Source of the DNA: Campylobacteraceae bacterium | GTDB lineage: Bacteria; Campylobacterota; Campylobacteria; Campylobacterales; Sulfurovaceae | Length of the DNA stretch: 64,000 bases | Reading direction: 5' to 3' | NCBI GenBank assembly: GCA_027035765.1 | Contig: JALVUD010000008.1 | Location: 62,001 to 126,000, forward strand | Part shown: positions 1-7,776 of the stretch, piece by piece | How the letters are laid out: the number at the start of each line of letters is the position of its first letter | How positions within the stretch are numbered: position 1 is the stretch's first letter | Translations under genes and position numbers: made by a program | Notes under the pieces: generated by a model | What the model was told of the DNA's origin: nothing | What the model saw: the letters and a program-made list of their open reading frames with translations, nothing else | The model's database searches: none

Positions 1-440
1 GCTGCCATAGGGCCGCCGCTGACGAAAACCGTAGGGACGTTGACCCGCAAGGCGCCCATGATCATCCCCGGGACGATCTTGTCACAGTTGGGAATGGCGA
101 TCATCGCATCGAGCTTGTGGGCATTCATCATCGTCTCGACGCTGTTGGCGATGATCTCCCGGCTGGGGAGGGAATAGAGCATCCCGTCATGCCCCATGGC
201 GATCCCGTCATCCACACCGATGGTGTTGAATTCGAAAGGGACGCATCCGTTGGCCCGGATCTCCTCCTTGATGATCTGGGCGACTTTGTTGAGAAAGAAG
301 TGCCCGGGGATCATATCGGTGTAGGAGTTGGCCACGCCGATGAAGGGTTTGTCGAAATCCTCGTCTTTGAGCCCGGTGGCCCGAAGCAGGCTCCGGTGAG
401 GAGCCCGGTCATAACCTTTTTTGATCTCGTCACTGCGCAT
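1..440 (-). CDS. ilvD: dihydroxy-acid dehydratase, 5' part (runs off the window)
   Basis: Only the first 146 or so codons are present; the gene runs off the left edge. The reverse-strand translation from the ATG at 440 begins [20 protein letters not shown] and continues with ATGL...[20 protein letters not shown], the strongly conserved N-terminus of IlvD/Edd dehydratases. The enzyme dehydrates dihydroxy-acids in isoleucine and valine synthesis and carries an Fe-S cluster. The alternative within the family is phosphogluconate dehydratase (Edd), but this N-terminus is typical of IlvD. Its upstream region is shared with the divergent tRNA promoter. Confidence 0.93.
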   Translation of the reverse strand, partial: MRSDEIKKGYDRAPHRSLLRATGLKDEDFDKPFIGVANSYTDMIPGHFFLNKVAQIIKEEIRANGCVPFEFNTIGVDDGIAMGHDGMLYSLPSREIIANSVETMMNAHKLDAMIAIPNCDKIVPGMIMGALRVNVPTVFVSGGPMA

Positions 441-493
441 CGCACTGTCCTTTGTCGTAAAATATATTCCTGATGATTATACTCAGGTTAGCT

Positions 494-521
494 TTGACAT
501 TTTAGAATTGTCTGTTATAAT
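494..521 (+). promoter_or_regulatory. sigma-70 type promoter of the tRNA cluster
   Basis: A perfect TTGACA (494-499) is followed after 16 bp by a perfect TATAAT (516-521), 20 bp ahead of tRNA-Gly. It is the strongest consensus promoter in this part of the window and suits a stable-RNA operon. Confidence 0.8.
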
Positions 522-540
522 TGCAGTCCGATTTTTGAGC

Positions 541-615
541 GCGGGAGTAGCTCAGGGGTAGAGCACAACCTTGCCAAGGTTGGGGTCGCGGGTTCGAATC
601 CCGTCTCCCGCTCCA
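541..615 (+). tRNA. tRNA-Gly (GCC)
   Basis: A full cloverleaf with acceptor GCGGGAG/CTCCCGC, D-arm, anticodon GCC in the loop TTGCCAA, T-arm GGTTCGAATCC, discriminator T and encoded CCA. It is the first gene of a four-tRNA cluster. Confidence 0.97.
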
Positions 616-670
616 GAATCACGATATCGATCTTTCATAAAAAATCGGAAACTTTTACGATGTTCCCGGA

Positions 671-758
671 GCCCGGATGGTGGAATTGGTAGACACAGGG
701 GACTTAAAATCCCCCGGCCATTGCGGCTGTGCCGGTTCAAGCCCGGCTCCGGGCACCA
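671..758 (+). tRNA. tRNA-Leu (TAA)
   Basis: A class II tRNA with a long variable arm, acceptor GCCCGGA/TCCGGGC, anticodon TAA in the loop CTTAAAA, T-loop GGTTCAAGCCC and encoded CCA. Confidence 0.96.
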
Positions 759-769
759 TCCCTGATTTC

Positions 770-843
770 GGCGCCATAGCCAAGTGGTAAGGCACGGGCC
801 TGCAAAGCCCTGATCCCCGGTTCGAATCCGGGTGGCGCCTCCA
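770..843 (+). tRNA. tRNA-Cys (GCA)
   Basis: Acceptor GGCGCCA pairs with TGGCGCC; the anticodon is GCA in the loop CTGCAAA, the T-arm is GGTTCGAATCC, the discriminator is T and the CCA is encoded. Confidence 0.96.
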
Positions 844-876
844 AGCCTCCGAATATAACTATTCCCCCATTCTTTC

Positions 877-964
877 CGGGAGATGGCCGAGCGGTTGAAG
901 GCACCGGTCTTGAAAACCGGCGTAGGGAAACCTACCGTGGGTTCGAATCCCACTCTCCCGGCCA
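877..964 (+). tRNA. tRNA-Ser (TGA)
   Basis: A class II tRNA with acceptor CGGGAGA/TCTCCCG, anticodon TGA in the loop CTTGAAA, a long variable arm (GTAGGGAAACCTAC), T-arm GGTTCGAATCC, discriminator G and encoded CCA. It closes the tRNA cluster. Confidence 0.96.
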
Positions 965-1026
965 CCGTATAAAATCAAAACCCCATTTATCCTGATAGTA
1001 ATATAGAGAAGAGAAAAATCGTAACT

Positions 1027-1251
1027 TCAGAGACCGCAACTTCCATTGATACTGAAACTGTTCTGATAACCGCACTCCGGACAGCTGAAGGTCACAAGCT
1101 TCGGTCCGCAGCCGCCGCCACGCTGATCACTCAATACAATACTTTTGTGACCGCACTTGGGGCAGGTACCTGTCTGGATGATCTGCAGTTGGTCGTTTTT
1201 TTCCCGGAGATAGTAGACATAAGCTACGACACTCCCGACTCCGGCAATCAA
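1027..1251 (-). CDS. small membrane-anchored zinc-ribbon protein
   Basis: About 74 residues. A hydrophobic N-terminal segment (IAGVGSVVAYVYYL) is followed by two Cys pairs, CPKCGHKS and CPECGY, roughly 26 residues apart, which would bind one zinc ion. The family is not recognised. The start given is TTG at 1251, but it would cut the membrane helix short. Reading upstream in frame adds IDFYLLLFL, which completes a good transmembrane helix and reaches an ATC at 1278 that lies just downstream of a GAGGAG ribosome-binding site overlapping the stop of the preceding gene. A non-canonical ATC start is therefore possible. Probably co-transcribed with the gene at 1289-1798. Confidence 0.65.
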   Translation of the reverse strand: MIAGVGSVVAYVYYLREKNDQLQIIQTGTCPKCGHKSIVLSDQRGGGCGPKLVTFSCPECGYQNSFSINGSCGL

Positions 1252-1288
1252 CAGAAAAAGCAGTAGATAAAAATCGATCCTGGACTCC

Positions 1289-1798
1289 TCAGGCGCCGAA
1301 GCGCTCCAGGAGTTTCTCGGGCTTGAGTTTGGTCAGATCTTCAGGGATGTTCCGATCCAGGGTTTGGGTCACATCGGGATCGATCCGATCGAGCAGGGCT
1401 TTATTGTGTTCGGCAGGAAAGGCGAGATGCCAACGTTTGGGAGAGAGCTCCCGAATCTCTTCCATAATGAAGTCAGCGATCTCTTTCAGCAACCGATGCT
1501 CGATCTCCAGCTTCAGATTGTGAGGTTCTCCGCTCTCTCCGGCACCGTGAGGAGCTTTGTTGCGTCCGACTTTGTCGGTAACCTCCTCGGAGATCTTACG
1601 GTGGGCATCCACAAAATCCGCCGCACTCACCAGTTCGGTGCGCAACGCTTCGATGAGCGTACCCCGGTTGTGTTTGTGGCTGGTCTGGGCATCATCTTTG
1701 GGGTTAATGACGGTCTCTTCATACACACGATAGATTTTGACCTCGCCCAGGTCACCGACGACAATCAGGCTTTCCAAAAGTTCATTGACATTTTTCAT
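1289..1798 (-). CDS. host attachment family protein (bacterial eRF1-like superfamily)
   Basis: About 169 residues. The C-terminal half (KRWHLAFPAEHNKALLDRI, then TLDRNIPEDLTKL and LLERFGA) fits the family called protein required for attachment to host cells, whose fold is related to archaeal and eukaryotic release factor 1. The biochemical role of the family is not established and attachment is unlikely in a free-living organism. Two Met codons lie at the start (1804 and 1798). The second is preferred because AAGGAG lies about 8 nt ahead of it, while the first sits almost on top of the site. The zinc-ribbon gene follows closely on the same strand. Confidence 0.7.
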   Translation of the reverse strand: MKNVNELLESLIVVGDLGEVKIYRVYEETVINPKDDAQTSHKHNRGTLIEALRTELVSAADFVDAHRKISEEVTDKVGRNKAPHGAGESGEPHNLKLEIEHRLLKEIADFIMEEIRELSPKRWHLAFPAEHNKALLDRIDPDVTQTLDRNIPEDLTKLKPEKLLERFGA

Positions 1799-1955
1799 TT
1801 TCATTCTCCTTACTCCTTTTTAGACATTATAGCATCACCGGGATCAAGGAATGCGGCAACTTATGTCACTTTTGCCTTGATAAAAGCATTACCGCATTTC
1901 AGCCGGGAATGGTATATAATAGGCTGATGATATATCTGGAAAAGGAGGAGAAAGT

Positions 1956-2186
1956 ATGTCCAGAACAAGGATAGGCAAAAGTATTCCATTGGCAGTTGTA
2001 ACGGCAGCATTTCTAATGCTGAGTGGCTGTGCCACCAAGACCCAGACCGGTGCTTTGACCGGTGCGGCCATCGGAGGAATCGGGGGGGCTATGCTGGGCA
2101 ACTCCAAGACCGCCGCTGTCGGTGCCGCCGCCGGAGCCGTCACCGGTGCCCTTATCGGCAACCAGCTCGACAAGCAGGGCAACTAA
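1956..2186 (+). CDS. glycine-zipper lipoprotein
   Basis: 76 residues. The N-terminus has a charged start, a hydrophobic stretch and a lipobox LSGC, so Cys25 should be lipidated. The rest is almost all Gly and Ala in the spacing of a glycine zipper (TGAAIGGIGGAMLGN, then AAAGAVTGALIGNQLDKQ), the two-helix hairpin of YmgG/SlyB/Rick_17kDa-type outer-membrane proteins. A GGAGGAG-like site lies 8-14 nt upstream of the ATG, and TATAAT occurs around 1915. Likely an envelope-stability protein. Confidence 0.85.
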   Translation: MSRTRIGKSIPLAVVTAAFLMLSGCATKTQTGALTGAAIGGIGGAMLGNSKTAAVGAAAGAVTGALIGNQLDKQGN

Positions 2187-2376
2187 CCCTGCAAGGGGAC
2201 TAAAGCTCCCCCAATACCCAACTTCAAAAACACCGTAATATTTTATTGTTTTACTTAAATTATCTGAAATTCCGAATTTTTGCCGCCAAATCTACTCCAT
2301 ATTTTTAAGGCCGATTGCTTTGAAAAAATATAATGCTTCGGAAATTTGACAGAGATTATGAGGATTAAGATAAGAA

Positions 2377-2452
2377 TGGTGGACCCAACAGGACTTGAAC
2401 CTGTGACCACCACCATGTCAAGGTGGTGCTCTACCAACTGAGCTATGGGACC
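2377..2452 (-). tRNA. tRNA-Val (GAC)
   Basis: The reverse strand gives a full cloverleaf with anticodon GAC in the loop TTGACAT, T-arm GGTTCAAGTCC, discriminator A and encoded CCA. The acceptor stem GGTCCCA/TGGGTCC contains one U-U mismatch (position 3 with 70); all other pairs are Watson-Crick. Confidence 0.93.
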
Positions 2453-2492
2453 GCTCGTGGAGGAGTGGAATTATAGACGGTGATTCCTTAAA

Positions 2493-4136
2493 CTACGATG
2501 AAGCCCCGACAGGCTTTCCGGAATGATCCACAGCACAATGAAGGAGATCATCCAGAATCTCCCGGGCCACCAGCTCTGCGGTATTGATGACCCGATCGAC
2601 CCCGAAACTCTCGATAATTTCCTGCTGGCTCCGGTTGCGAACCGCCACGACGGTATGGACCCCGGGGGCCACCCGCGTGAGAGCATCGACAACCATCCGG
2701 GTCTTTTCGGCGTTTTCGATGGCCACCACCGCCGCCATCGCCCGAGGGGCTCCCGCCTCTTTGAGAATCGCATCCGAAGCGGCATTGGCCAGGAGGATAG
2801 GTTCCTCATGTTTCCGTGCCTCTTCCACCAGTCGATAATCATGCTCGATGATGAGATAGGGGACTGAACGCTGTCTGAGCCCGGCGGCAATCTTCTGTCC
2901 CAGAGGGCCGTATCCCAGGATCAGAACGTGATCTTGATATCCGCTGGAACTAATAGGGATATCCGCCTCCGGCTCCCGGGCGAAAAGACGATCAGCAATC
3001 GTGCGCAGATGATTGAGGATAAAGGGGGTGACGATCATGCTCAAAACCACCGTGACGATCAGCAACTGATCCACCTCGGGATCTATCAGCCGGTTCTGAG
3101 CCGCAATGGCAAAGATCGCCAGGGCGAACTCCCCCACCTGCATCAGGGCCAGGGCACTCTTGAGGGCGGTACGCCGCTGCAGAAAACGCCCCAGCAGGAG
3201 AAAGATCACCAACGCCTTGGCCGACATCACCCCGATCAGCAACAGCGGGATCAACAGCCAATGTTCCAGCAGTGTGGCCGGCTCGATCTGCATCCCGATA
3301 GTGACAAAAAAGATCCCCAGAAAGAGATCCCGAAAGGTCATCAGGTCCGCTTCGATCCGATACTTGAATCGGGTCTCCGAGAGGGTCATCCCCGCCAGAA
3401 AAGCTCCCAGAGAGTAGCTGAAGCCGAAACGGTGGGCCAGGTAAGAGATCCCCACGACGATCGTCAGCGCCGCCAGAAGAAAGATCTCCTCCGAATCCGC
3501 CGAGAGGGTCCAGGCCAGAAAGCGCTCCAGCACATAGCGCCCCAGGACGAAGATGATCAGCAGCAGCAGTGCCGCATCCACCGTCGTCCAGAGCAGCATA
3601 TCGGCCACGGAGCGCTGGGGGGCGGTAAAGATGGAAAGCATCAGCAGAATCGGGATGACCGCGATATCCTGGAGCAGCAGCACCCCAAGGACCACCCGGC
3701 CGTAGCCGCTGTGGATCTCGTTGCGCTCCGTCAGCATCTTGAGGACGATGGCGGTGGAGGAGAGAGCGAGAGAGAAACCGATGATGATGGAACTTTTGAG
3801 CTCCAAGCCCAGGATCTCATGAGCAAAGGCGCCGAAGAGATTACCCGTGACCACCATCTGTAGGCCGCCGTAGAGAAAGACCTCCCGCCGCATCTTCTTC
3901 AGATGCCGGACAGAGAACTCCAGACCGATGGTGAACATCAGAAAGACGATACCAAACTCTGCCAGCTGATGGAGGGATTCATTGTGTTTGGCGTGGCTCA
4001 AACCGAAGAGTTGGCTGATGAGGGCCCCGGCGAAGATGTAGCCGATAACCGTCGGGATCTGAAAGCGTTTGAAAAAGACGTTCAGCAGCGTGGCGATGAC
4101 AACCGTCGTCAGGATGATTGTCAGGAGATTATCCAT
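2493..4136 (-). CDS. CPA2-family cation:proton antiporter with RCK (TrkA-N) domain
   Basis: 547 residues. Residues 1 to about 380 hold 11-13 hydrophobic helices of the Na/H-exchanger fold, with family signatures PTVIGYIFAGALI near the start and FLMFTIGLEF around residue 70. A cytosolic nucleotide-binding domain follows from about residue 400 (VLILGYGPLGQKIAAGL, a Rossmann GxGxxG). This is the KefB/YbaL layout, which moves K+ or Na+ against protons and is gated by a ligand. It is the most downstream of a run of reverse-strand genes after dapF, 13 bp apart. The cation is not predictable from sequence. Confidence 0.88.
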   Translation of the reverse strand: MDNLLTIILTTVVIATLLNVFFKRFQIPTVIGYIFAGALISQLFGLSHAKHNESLHQLAEFGIVFLMFTIGLEFSVRHLKKMRREVFLYGGLQMVVTGNLFGAFAHEILGLELKSSIIIGFSLALSSTAIVLKMLTERNEIHSGYGRVVLGVLLLQDIAVIPILLMLSIFTAPQRSVADMLLWTTVDAALLLLIIFVLGRYVLERFLAWTLSADSEEIFLLAALTIVVGISYLAHRFGFSYSLGAFLAGMTLSETRFKYRIEADLMTFRDLFLGIFFVTIGMQIEPATLLEHWLLIPLLLIGVMSAKALVIFLLLGRFLQRRTALKSALALMQVGEFALAIFAIAAQNRLIDPEVDQLLIVTVVLSMIVTPFILNHLRTIADRLFAREPEADIPISSSGYQDHVLILGYGPLGQKIAAGLRQRSVPYLIIEHDYRLVEEARKHEEPILLANAASDAILKEAGAPRAMAAVVAIENAEKTRMVVDALTRVAPGVHTVVAVRNRSQQEIIESFGVDRVINTAELVAREILDDLLHCAVDHSGKPVGASS

Positions 4137-4149
4137 GGCTGCCTCTTAT

Positions 4150-4917
4150 TTAGAGCATATAGTGGGGAATCTCGAGGGTCAATTCGGCGACGAAGGTCTT
4201 GCTCACTTTGCCGCCGAAACGGTAGCGTCCCTCCTTGAACTCCATATAGAGCTCGTCGCCGCTGCGGGGGAAGACGACACAGAGATCTCTCGCCTTGCCT
4301 TCCTCTCGGGCTTTGACATAGCAGGCGGTGATCCCGGTGCCGCAAGCCAGGGTCTCATCCTCCACTCCCCGTTCGTAGGTCCGCAGGCGCAGCTCGTCAT
4401 CGGCGATGGTATAGATGTTGACGTTGGCGTCGTATTTCTCCCGCAGGCGGCGGGCCATGGCCAGATCGAAATCCTCTAGATCCTCCACCTCCGTCACCAG
4501 ATGGGGCACCCCGGTATCGAGGAGCCACCAGTGGCGCCCTTCCTCCTCGATCTCTCTGTCAATGATCCTCGGTTCGAGCATATCGGTCACCACATAAAGG
4601 CCGTTGACTTCCGCGGTGATGACGCCGGCGCCGGTGAGAAACTCCGCCCGGTTGTCGACGCTGATGCCCTTCTCTACCGCATAGTGGGCCACGGCCCGGG
4701 TGGCATTGCCGCACATACTCGCTTCGCTGCCGTCACTGTTGTAAAACTCCCATTCGAAATCATACTCGGCATGCGGCACCAGCACCACCATCCCGTCGGC
4801 GCCCACCCCCTTGTGGCGGTCACAGAGGAGCTTGGCCAGCTCATGACGCTGGCGCTTCTCGGTATCGTGAAAGATGACAAAATCGTTGCCGTTGGCATCG
4901 TATTTGGTGACGAACAT
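4150..4917 (-). CDS. dapF: diaminopimelate epimerase
   Basis: 255 residues. Converts LL-diaminopimelate to the meso form for lysine and peptidoglycan synthesis. Both catalytic cysteines are visible: one in MCGNATR (about residue 75) and one in ETLACGTGITA near the C-terminal third. The N-terminus KYDANGNDFVIF is also typical. The protein is slightly shorter than E. coli DapF (274). It precedes the antiporter gene and is separated from coaE by a 129-bp repeat-bearing spacer. Confidence 0.95.
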   Translation of the reverse strand: MFVTKYDANGNDFVIFHDTEKRQRHELAKLLCDRHKGVGADGMVVLVPHAEYDFEWEFYNSDGSEASMCGNATRAVAHYAVEKGISVDNRAEFLTGAGVITAEVNGLYVVTDMLEPRIIDREIEEEGRHWWLLDTGVPHLVTEVEDLEDFDLAMARRLREKYDANVNIYTIADDELRLRTYERGVEDETLACGTGITACYVKAREEGKARDLCVVFPRSGDELYMEFKEGRYRFGGKVSKTFVAELTLEIPHYML

Positions 4918-4941
4918 GATAAAAACCTTCGGTTTGTGTTA

Positions 4942-5045
4942 TTGGTCTATTGGTTATTGGTCTATTGGGAAAATTCCTCATTCACTTTTCTCGAAGTGCC
5001 GCAGGCACTCCCAATACACGAATATACCAATAACTAATATACCAA
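4942..5045. repeat. MITE-like inverted repeat between coaE and dapF
   Basis: The spacer begins with the 20-mer TTGGTCTATTGGTTATTGGT (4942-4961) and ends with its near-perfect inverse at 5026-5045 (18 of 20 positions). A 15-bp unit starting at 4941 is directly repeated at 4956 with two differences. A perfect GTGCC-GCA-GGCAC hairpin sits in the middle (4996-5008). The spacer is much richer in A and T than its neighbours. It could be a miniature mobile element or a palindromic repeat; no coding potential is seen. Confidence 0.55.
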
Positions 5046-5046
5046 A

Positions 5047-5643
5047 TTATGAAAATGCTTTCAGGATCTCCTCCCGCACCCGCTCGCACTCTCGCTGGAG
5101 CTGCTTCAGATCCCCGCTGTTGTCGATCACCCAGGTGGCTTGGCTGCGCTTCTCCTCGATATCGAGCTGGGCATTGAGTCGCGCTTCGGCCTCGGCTTCG
5201 CTCAGTCCCTCTCTTTGGACCAGACGTTTTCGCTGCGTACTGCGTGGCGCGTAGACCACGGCCACCTTCTCCACGGGGTAGTCCCCTGTCTCGTAGAAGA
5301 GGGGGATGTCGATGAGGTAAGGTTTGGCGAAGCGTTCTTGCTCCTCGCTTTGGCGGCGGATCTCTTCACGGATGGGGGGATGTACCAGTGCCTCGAGCTC
5401 ACGACGGGCCGAAGCGTCGGCAAAAACCAGGGAACCCAGGGCTTTGCGATCAACCTTACCCTCGGCATCCAGGTACTTCTTGCCGAAACGCTCAGCGATT
5501 CGAGGGGCTTGCTCCTGCAAGACATTGTGGGCGATGGCGTCAGCGTCGATGATCCGAAAGCCCAGCATCGAGAGCAGGGCTCCGGCAGTACTCTTGCCGC
5601 TAGCGATCCCTCCGGTCAGAACGACGGCGTGTTCAAAGGCCAT
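5047..5643 (-). CDS. coaE: dephospho-CoA kinase
   Basis: 198 residues. Last step of coenzyme A synthesis: phosphorylates dephospho-CoA with ATP. The P-loop GGIASGKSTAG is at about residues 11-21, followed by FRIIDADAIAH and the lid/CoA region VHPPIREEI, in the usual CoaE order. The start ATG overlaps the TGA of the upstream speE-like gene by one base (TGATG), so translation is probably coupled. Confidence 0.95.
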   Translation of the reverse strand: MAFEHAVVLTGGIASGKSTAGALLSMLGFRIIDADAIAHNVLQEQAPRIAERFGKKYLDAEGKVDRKALGSLVFADASARRELEALVHPPIREEIRRQSEEQERFAKPYLIDIPLFYETGDYPVEKVAVVYAPRSTQRKRLVQREGLSEAEAEARLNAQLDIEEKRSQATWVIDNSGDLKQLQRECERVREEILKAFS

Positions 5644-6227
5644 CAGCGTTTGATGATTCCCAGATAGCGTTGGTTGACAAACGTAGGCGTCTGAAAGGCC
5701 GCCACGGCGATATCACTGTTGTAGTAGCGGAAACCGTCGGTCAGGTCCGCCCGCTGGAGGTTCAGGTCTGCGGTGGGGTGGTAGAAGCGGCTCGCCAAAA
5801 CCATGTAGCTGCTCACCAGATCCCCCTCCCGCTCATAGCGGTAGGGCATGACGATCCGATAGATCGCCCCCAGAGTCTTCAGTTCCGCCTCGGCCTGCTC
5901 CTCTTCGAGAATCAGATTGCTCATGGGGGCACTGACGAGTCCCTTGGCATCCAGGAGTTTGGTCAGTTCGATCCAGAACTCCCGATCGCCGCCGAAACGC
6001 TCGTCGGCGACGATGGCCACATCGAAGTTTTTTGCTCCCAGTGCTCCCAGAGAAGCGACAGCCCCTTCGGCGTCCAGGTGAACAATCTCCTCGAAGATAG
6101 AATATTTGGCCAGCTCGTTGCGGATATTGTCGCAACCGCCGACGACAAGAATCCGCTTGGGATCGGCATGGGTACAGACGGGGACATGCACCAGCATCTC
6201 ATCCCGAATAAAGTGTAGGTTTTCCAT
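5643..6227 (-). CDS. speE: spermidine synthase family protein
   Basis: About 194 residues from the ATG at 6227. Contains a Rossmann methyltransferase-like core, RILVVGGCDN then EEIVHLDAEGA, as in aminopropyltransferases, and is short like the SpeE of other Campylobacterota, which lacks part of the N-terminal beta domain. The reading frame is open further upstream, but GGAG about 9 nt before ATG 6227 and the sequence MENLHFIRDEMLVHVP support this start. The usual spermidine synthase motif GGGDG is altered to GGCDN, so specificity is less certain. Coupled to coaE downstream. Confidence 0.72.
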   Translation of the reverse strand: MENLHFIRDEMLVHVPVCTHADPKRILVVGGCDNIRNELAKYSIFEEIVHLDAEGAVASLGALGAKNFDVAIVADERFGGDREFWIELTKLLDAKGLVSAPMSNLILEEEQAEAELKTLGAIYRIVMPYRYEREGDLVSSYMVLASRFYHPTADLNLQRADLTDGFRYYNSDIAVAAFQTPTFVNQRYLGIIKR

Positions 6228-6343
6228 ATTTTTGCACTCCGTTGATGGGGTAAGTTGAGGGATTTTAGCACAATCGACGTGGAGGAGCTTGAAATCGGGC
6301 ATAATTAGGAGATAATTTATCATCTTTGTAACAAGGAGAACCG

Positions 6344-6961
6344 ATGTGTGATCGAGAGACTCTGGAGGCTTCCCTCTACTTCCGCCATGCCTGCAAGCGC
6401 TTCGACCCCGAACGTCAGATTCCCGAGACCGACCTGCGCTTTATCCTGGAGGCGGGGCGGCTGGCTCCTTCCTCTTTCGGGATGGAACCCTGGCGCTTCA
6501 TCGTGATCCAGGATCAGGAGCTTAAAGAGAAGCTGCGACCCGTCTGCTGGGATCAGGCTCAGATCACCGACTGCAGTGACCTGGTGGTGATCGCGGGGCA
6601 GATCGCCGCCGTGGCCGATCCCGACTATTACGGCGCGATGTTCCGCCGCCGCGGACTTCCCGAAGAGATGACCCTTGCCTACATCGAACGCTACGAAAGC
6701 TTTATCGGCAAGCTCCACTCTTTGGCAGGATGGGTGGCCAAACAGTGCTATATCGCCGCCGATCATATGATGATCTATGCTTCACTTATCGGTGTTGACA
6801 GCTGCCCTATGGAAGGATTCGAACCCCGCAAGGTCGACAAGATCCTGGGGCTGGACCGAAAAAAAGAACGCACGACACTGCTCCTGCCCCTGGGATACCG
6901 GCTCCAGGAGCCGCCGGAGAAAAAACGCCGCCCCTTTGACGAAGTGGTAAGCTTTTTGTAA
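6344..6961 (+). CDS. nitroreductase family FMN oxidoreductase
   Basis: 205 residues. N-terminal RHACKRFDPERQIPETDLRFIL and LAPSSFGMEPWRFIVI are the FMN-contacting segments of the NfsB-like nitroreductase fold. A second FMN/dimer region, ADHMMIYASLIGVDSCPMEGF, lies at about residues 140-165 and the C-terminus carries LLPLGYR. Such enzymes reduce quinones, nitro compounds or other electrophiles using NAD(P)H. A GGAG site precedes the ATG. It lies 38 bp ahead of lutA on the same strand, but a functional link is not implied by the sequence. Confidence 0.9.
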   Translation: MCDRETLEASLYFRHACKRFDPERQIPETDLRFILEAGRLAPSSFGMEPWRFIVIQDQELKEKLRPVCWDQAQITDCSDLVVIAGQIAAVADPDYYGAMFRRRGLPEEMTLAYIERYESFIGKLHSLAGWVAKQCYIAADHMMIYASLIGVDSCPMEGFEPRKVDKILGLDRKKERTTLLLPLGYRLQEPPEKKRRPFDEVVSFL

Positions 6962-6999
6962 CGGATTGCTATACTTTCCAAAAATAAGGAGGAGTCAAG

Positions 7000-7776
7000 A
7001 TGCACCGTCCCGAAAGGGGGAAGAGGGTAGGGCTTTTCATCCCCTGCTACATCGACGACTTTTACCCCAATGTGGCGCTGAGTACCCTGGAACTCTTGGA
7101 GGCCCACGGTTTTGATGTGGAGTATCCCGAGCGGCAGCGCTGCTGCGGCCAACCCTTTCTCAACAACGGGATGCACCGAGAGGGAGCCGATTTTGCCCGT
7201 CATTTCGTCGAAACCTTCGAAAGCTACGACTATGTGGTGGCTCCGGCGGGCAGCTGTATCGCCACGGCCCGCTACCGCTACGAAGGACTTGTCGAAGCCG
7301 ACCGCCTGGCGGCACTGACCCCGAAACTCTTCGAACTCTGCGAATTTCTTCACGACGTCGTGGGAGTAGAGAACCTTCAACTGAAGCACCCTTTCCCTCA
7401 GCGGGTGGGACTGCACAACAGCTGCCACGCCCTGCGGGAGCTGAAATTGGGAACCCCCAGTGAGCTCAATCTCCCCCACTTCTCCAAAATCAAAGCGATC
7501 CTCTCCCGGGTCGAGGGGATCACCATTGTCGATCCCGCCCGGGACGAGTGCTGCGGCTTCGGCGGAACCTTCAGTCTCCAGGAGTCAGCGGTCTCGGCCA
7601 TGATGGGAAGAGACCGCATCGCCGATCATCGGCAACAGGGAGTCGAGATCATGACCGGGGTGGATCGCTCCTGCCTGATGCATATGGAGGGATTGGCCAG
7701 GCGGGACGGCACGCCGATACGTTTCCTCCATGTCGCCGAAATCCTGGCTGGACGGACGGAGGAGAGCGATGGTTGA
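7000..7776 (+). CDS. lutA: L-lactate oxidation Fe-S protein LutA (LldE)
   Basis: 258 residues, the usual LutA length. Two CCG-domain cysteine clusters are present: RCCGQPFLN at about residue 46 and DECCGFGGTFS at about residue 185, each preceded by the matching single Cys (IPCYIDD at about 12, and HNSCHALREL at about 142). These bind Fe-S clusters in LutA and related subunits. Together with LutB and LutC it forms the NAD-independent L-lactate dehydrogenase of many bacteria, including Campylobacter. GGAGG precedes the ATG. It overlaps lutB by 8 nt. Confidence 0.92.
   Translation: MHRPERGKRVGLFIPCYIDDFYPNVALSTLELLEAHGFDVEYPERQRCCGQPFLNNGMHREGADFARHFVETFESYDYVVAPAGSCIATARYRYEGLVEADRLAALTPKLFELCEFLHDVVGVENLQLKHPFPQRVGLHNSCHALRELKLGTPSELNLPHFSKIKAILSRVEGITIVDPARDECCGFGGTFSLQESAVSAMMGRDRIADHRQQGVEIMTGVDRSCLMHMEGLARRDGTPIRFLHVAEILAGRTEESDG

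Noticed and set aside
552-965. A 137-codon reverse ORF over the tRNA cluster
   Set aside because: It lies entirely over four clear tRNA genes; such ORFs arise from tRNA sequence and are not proteins.
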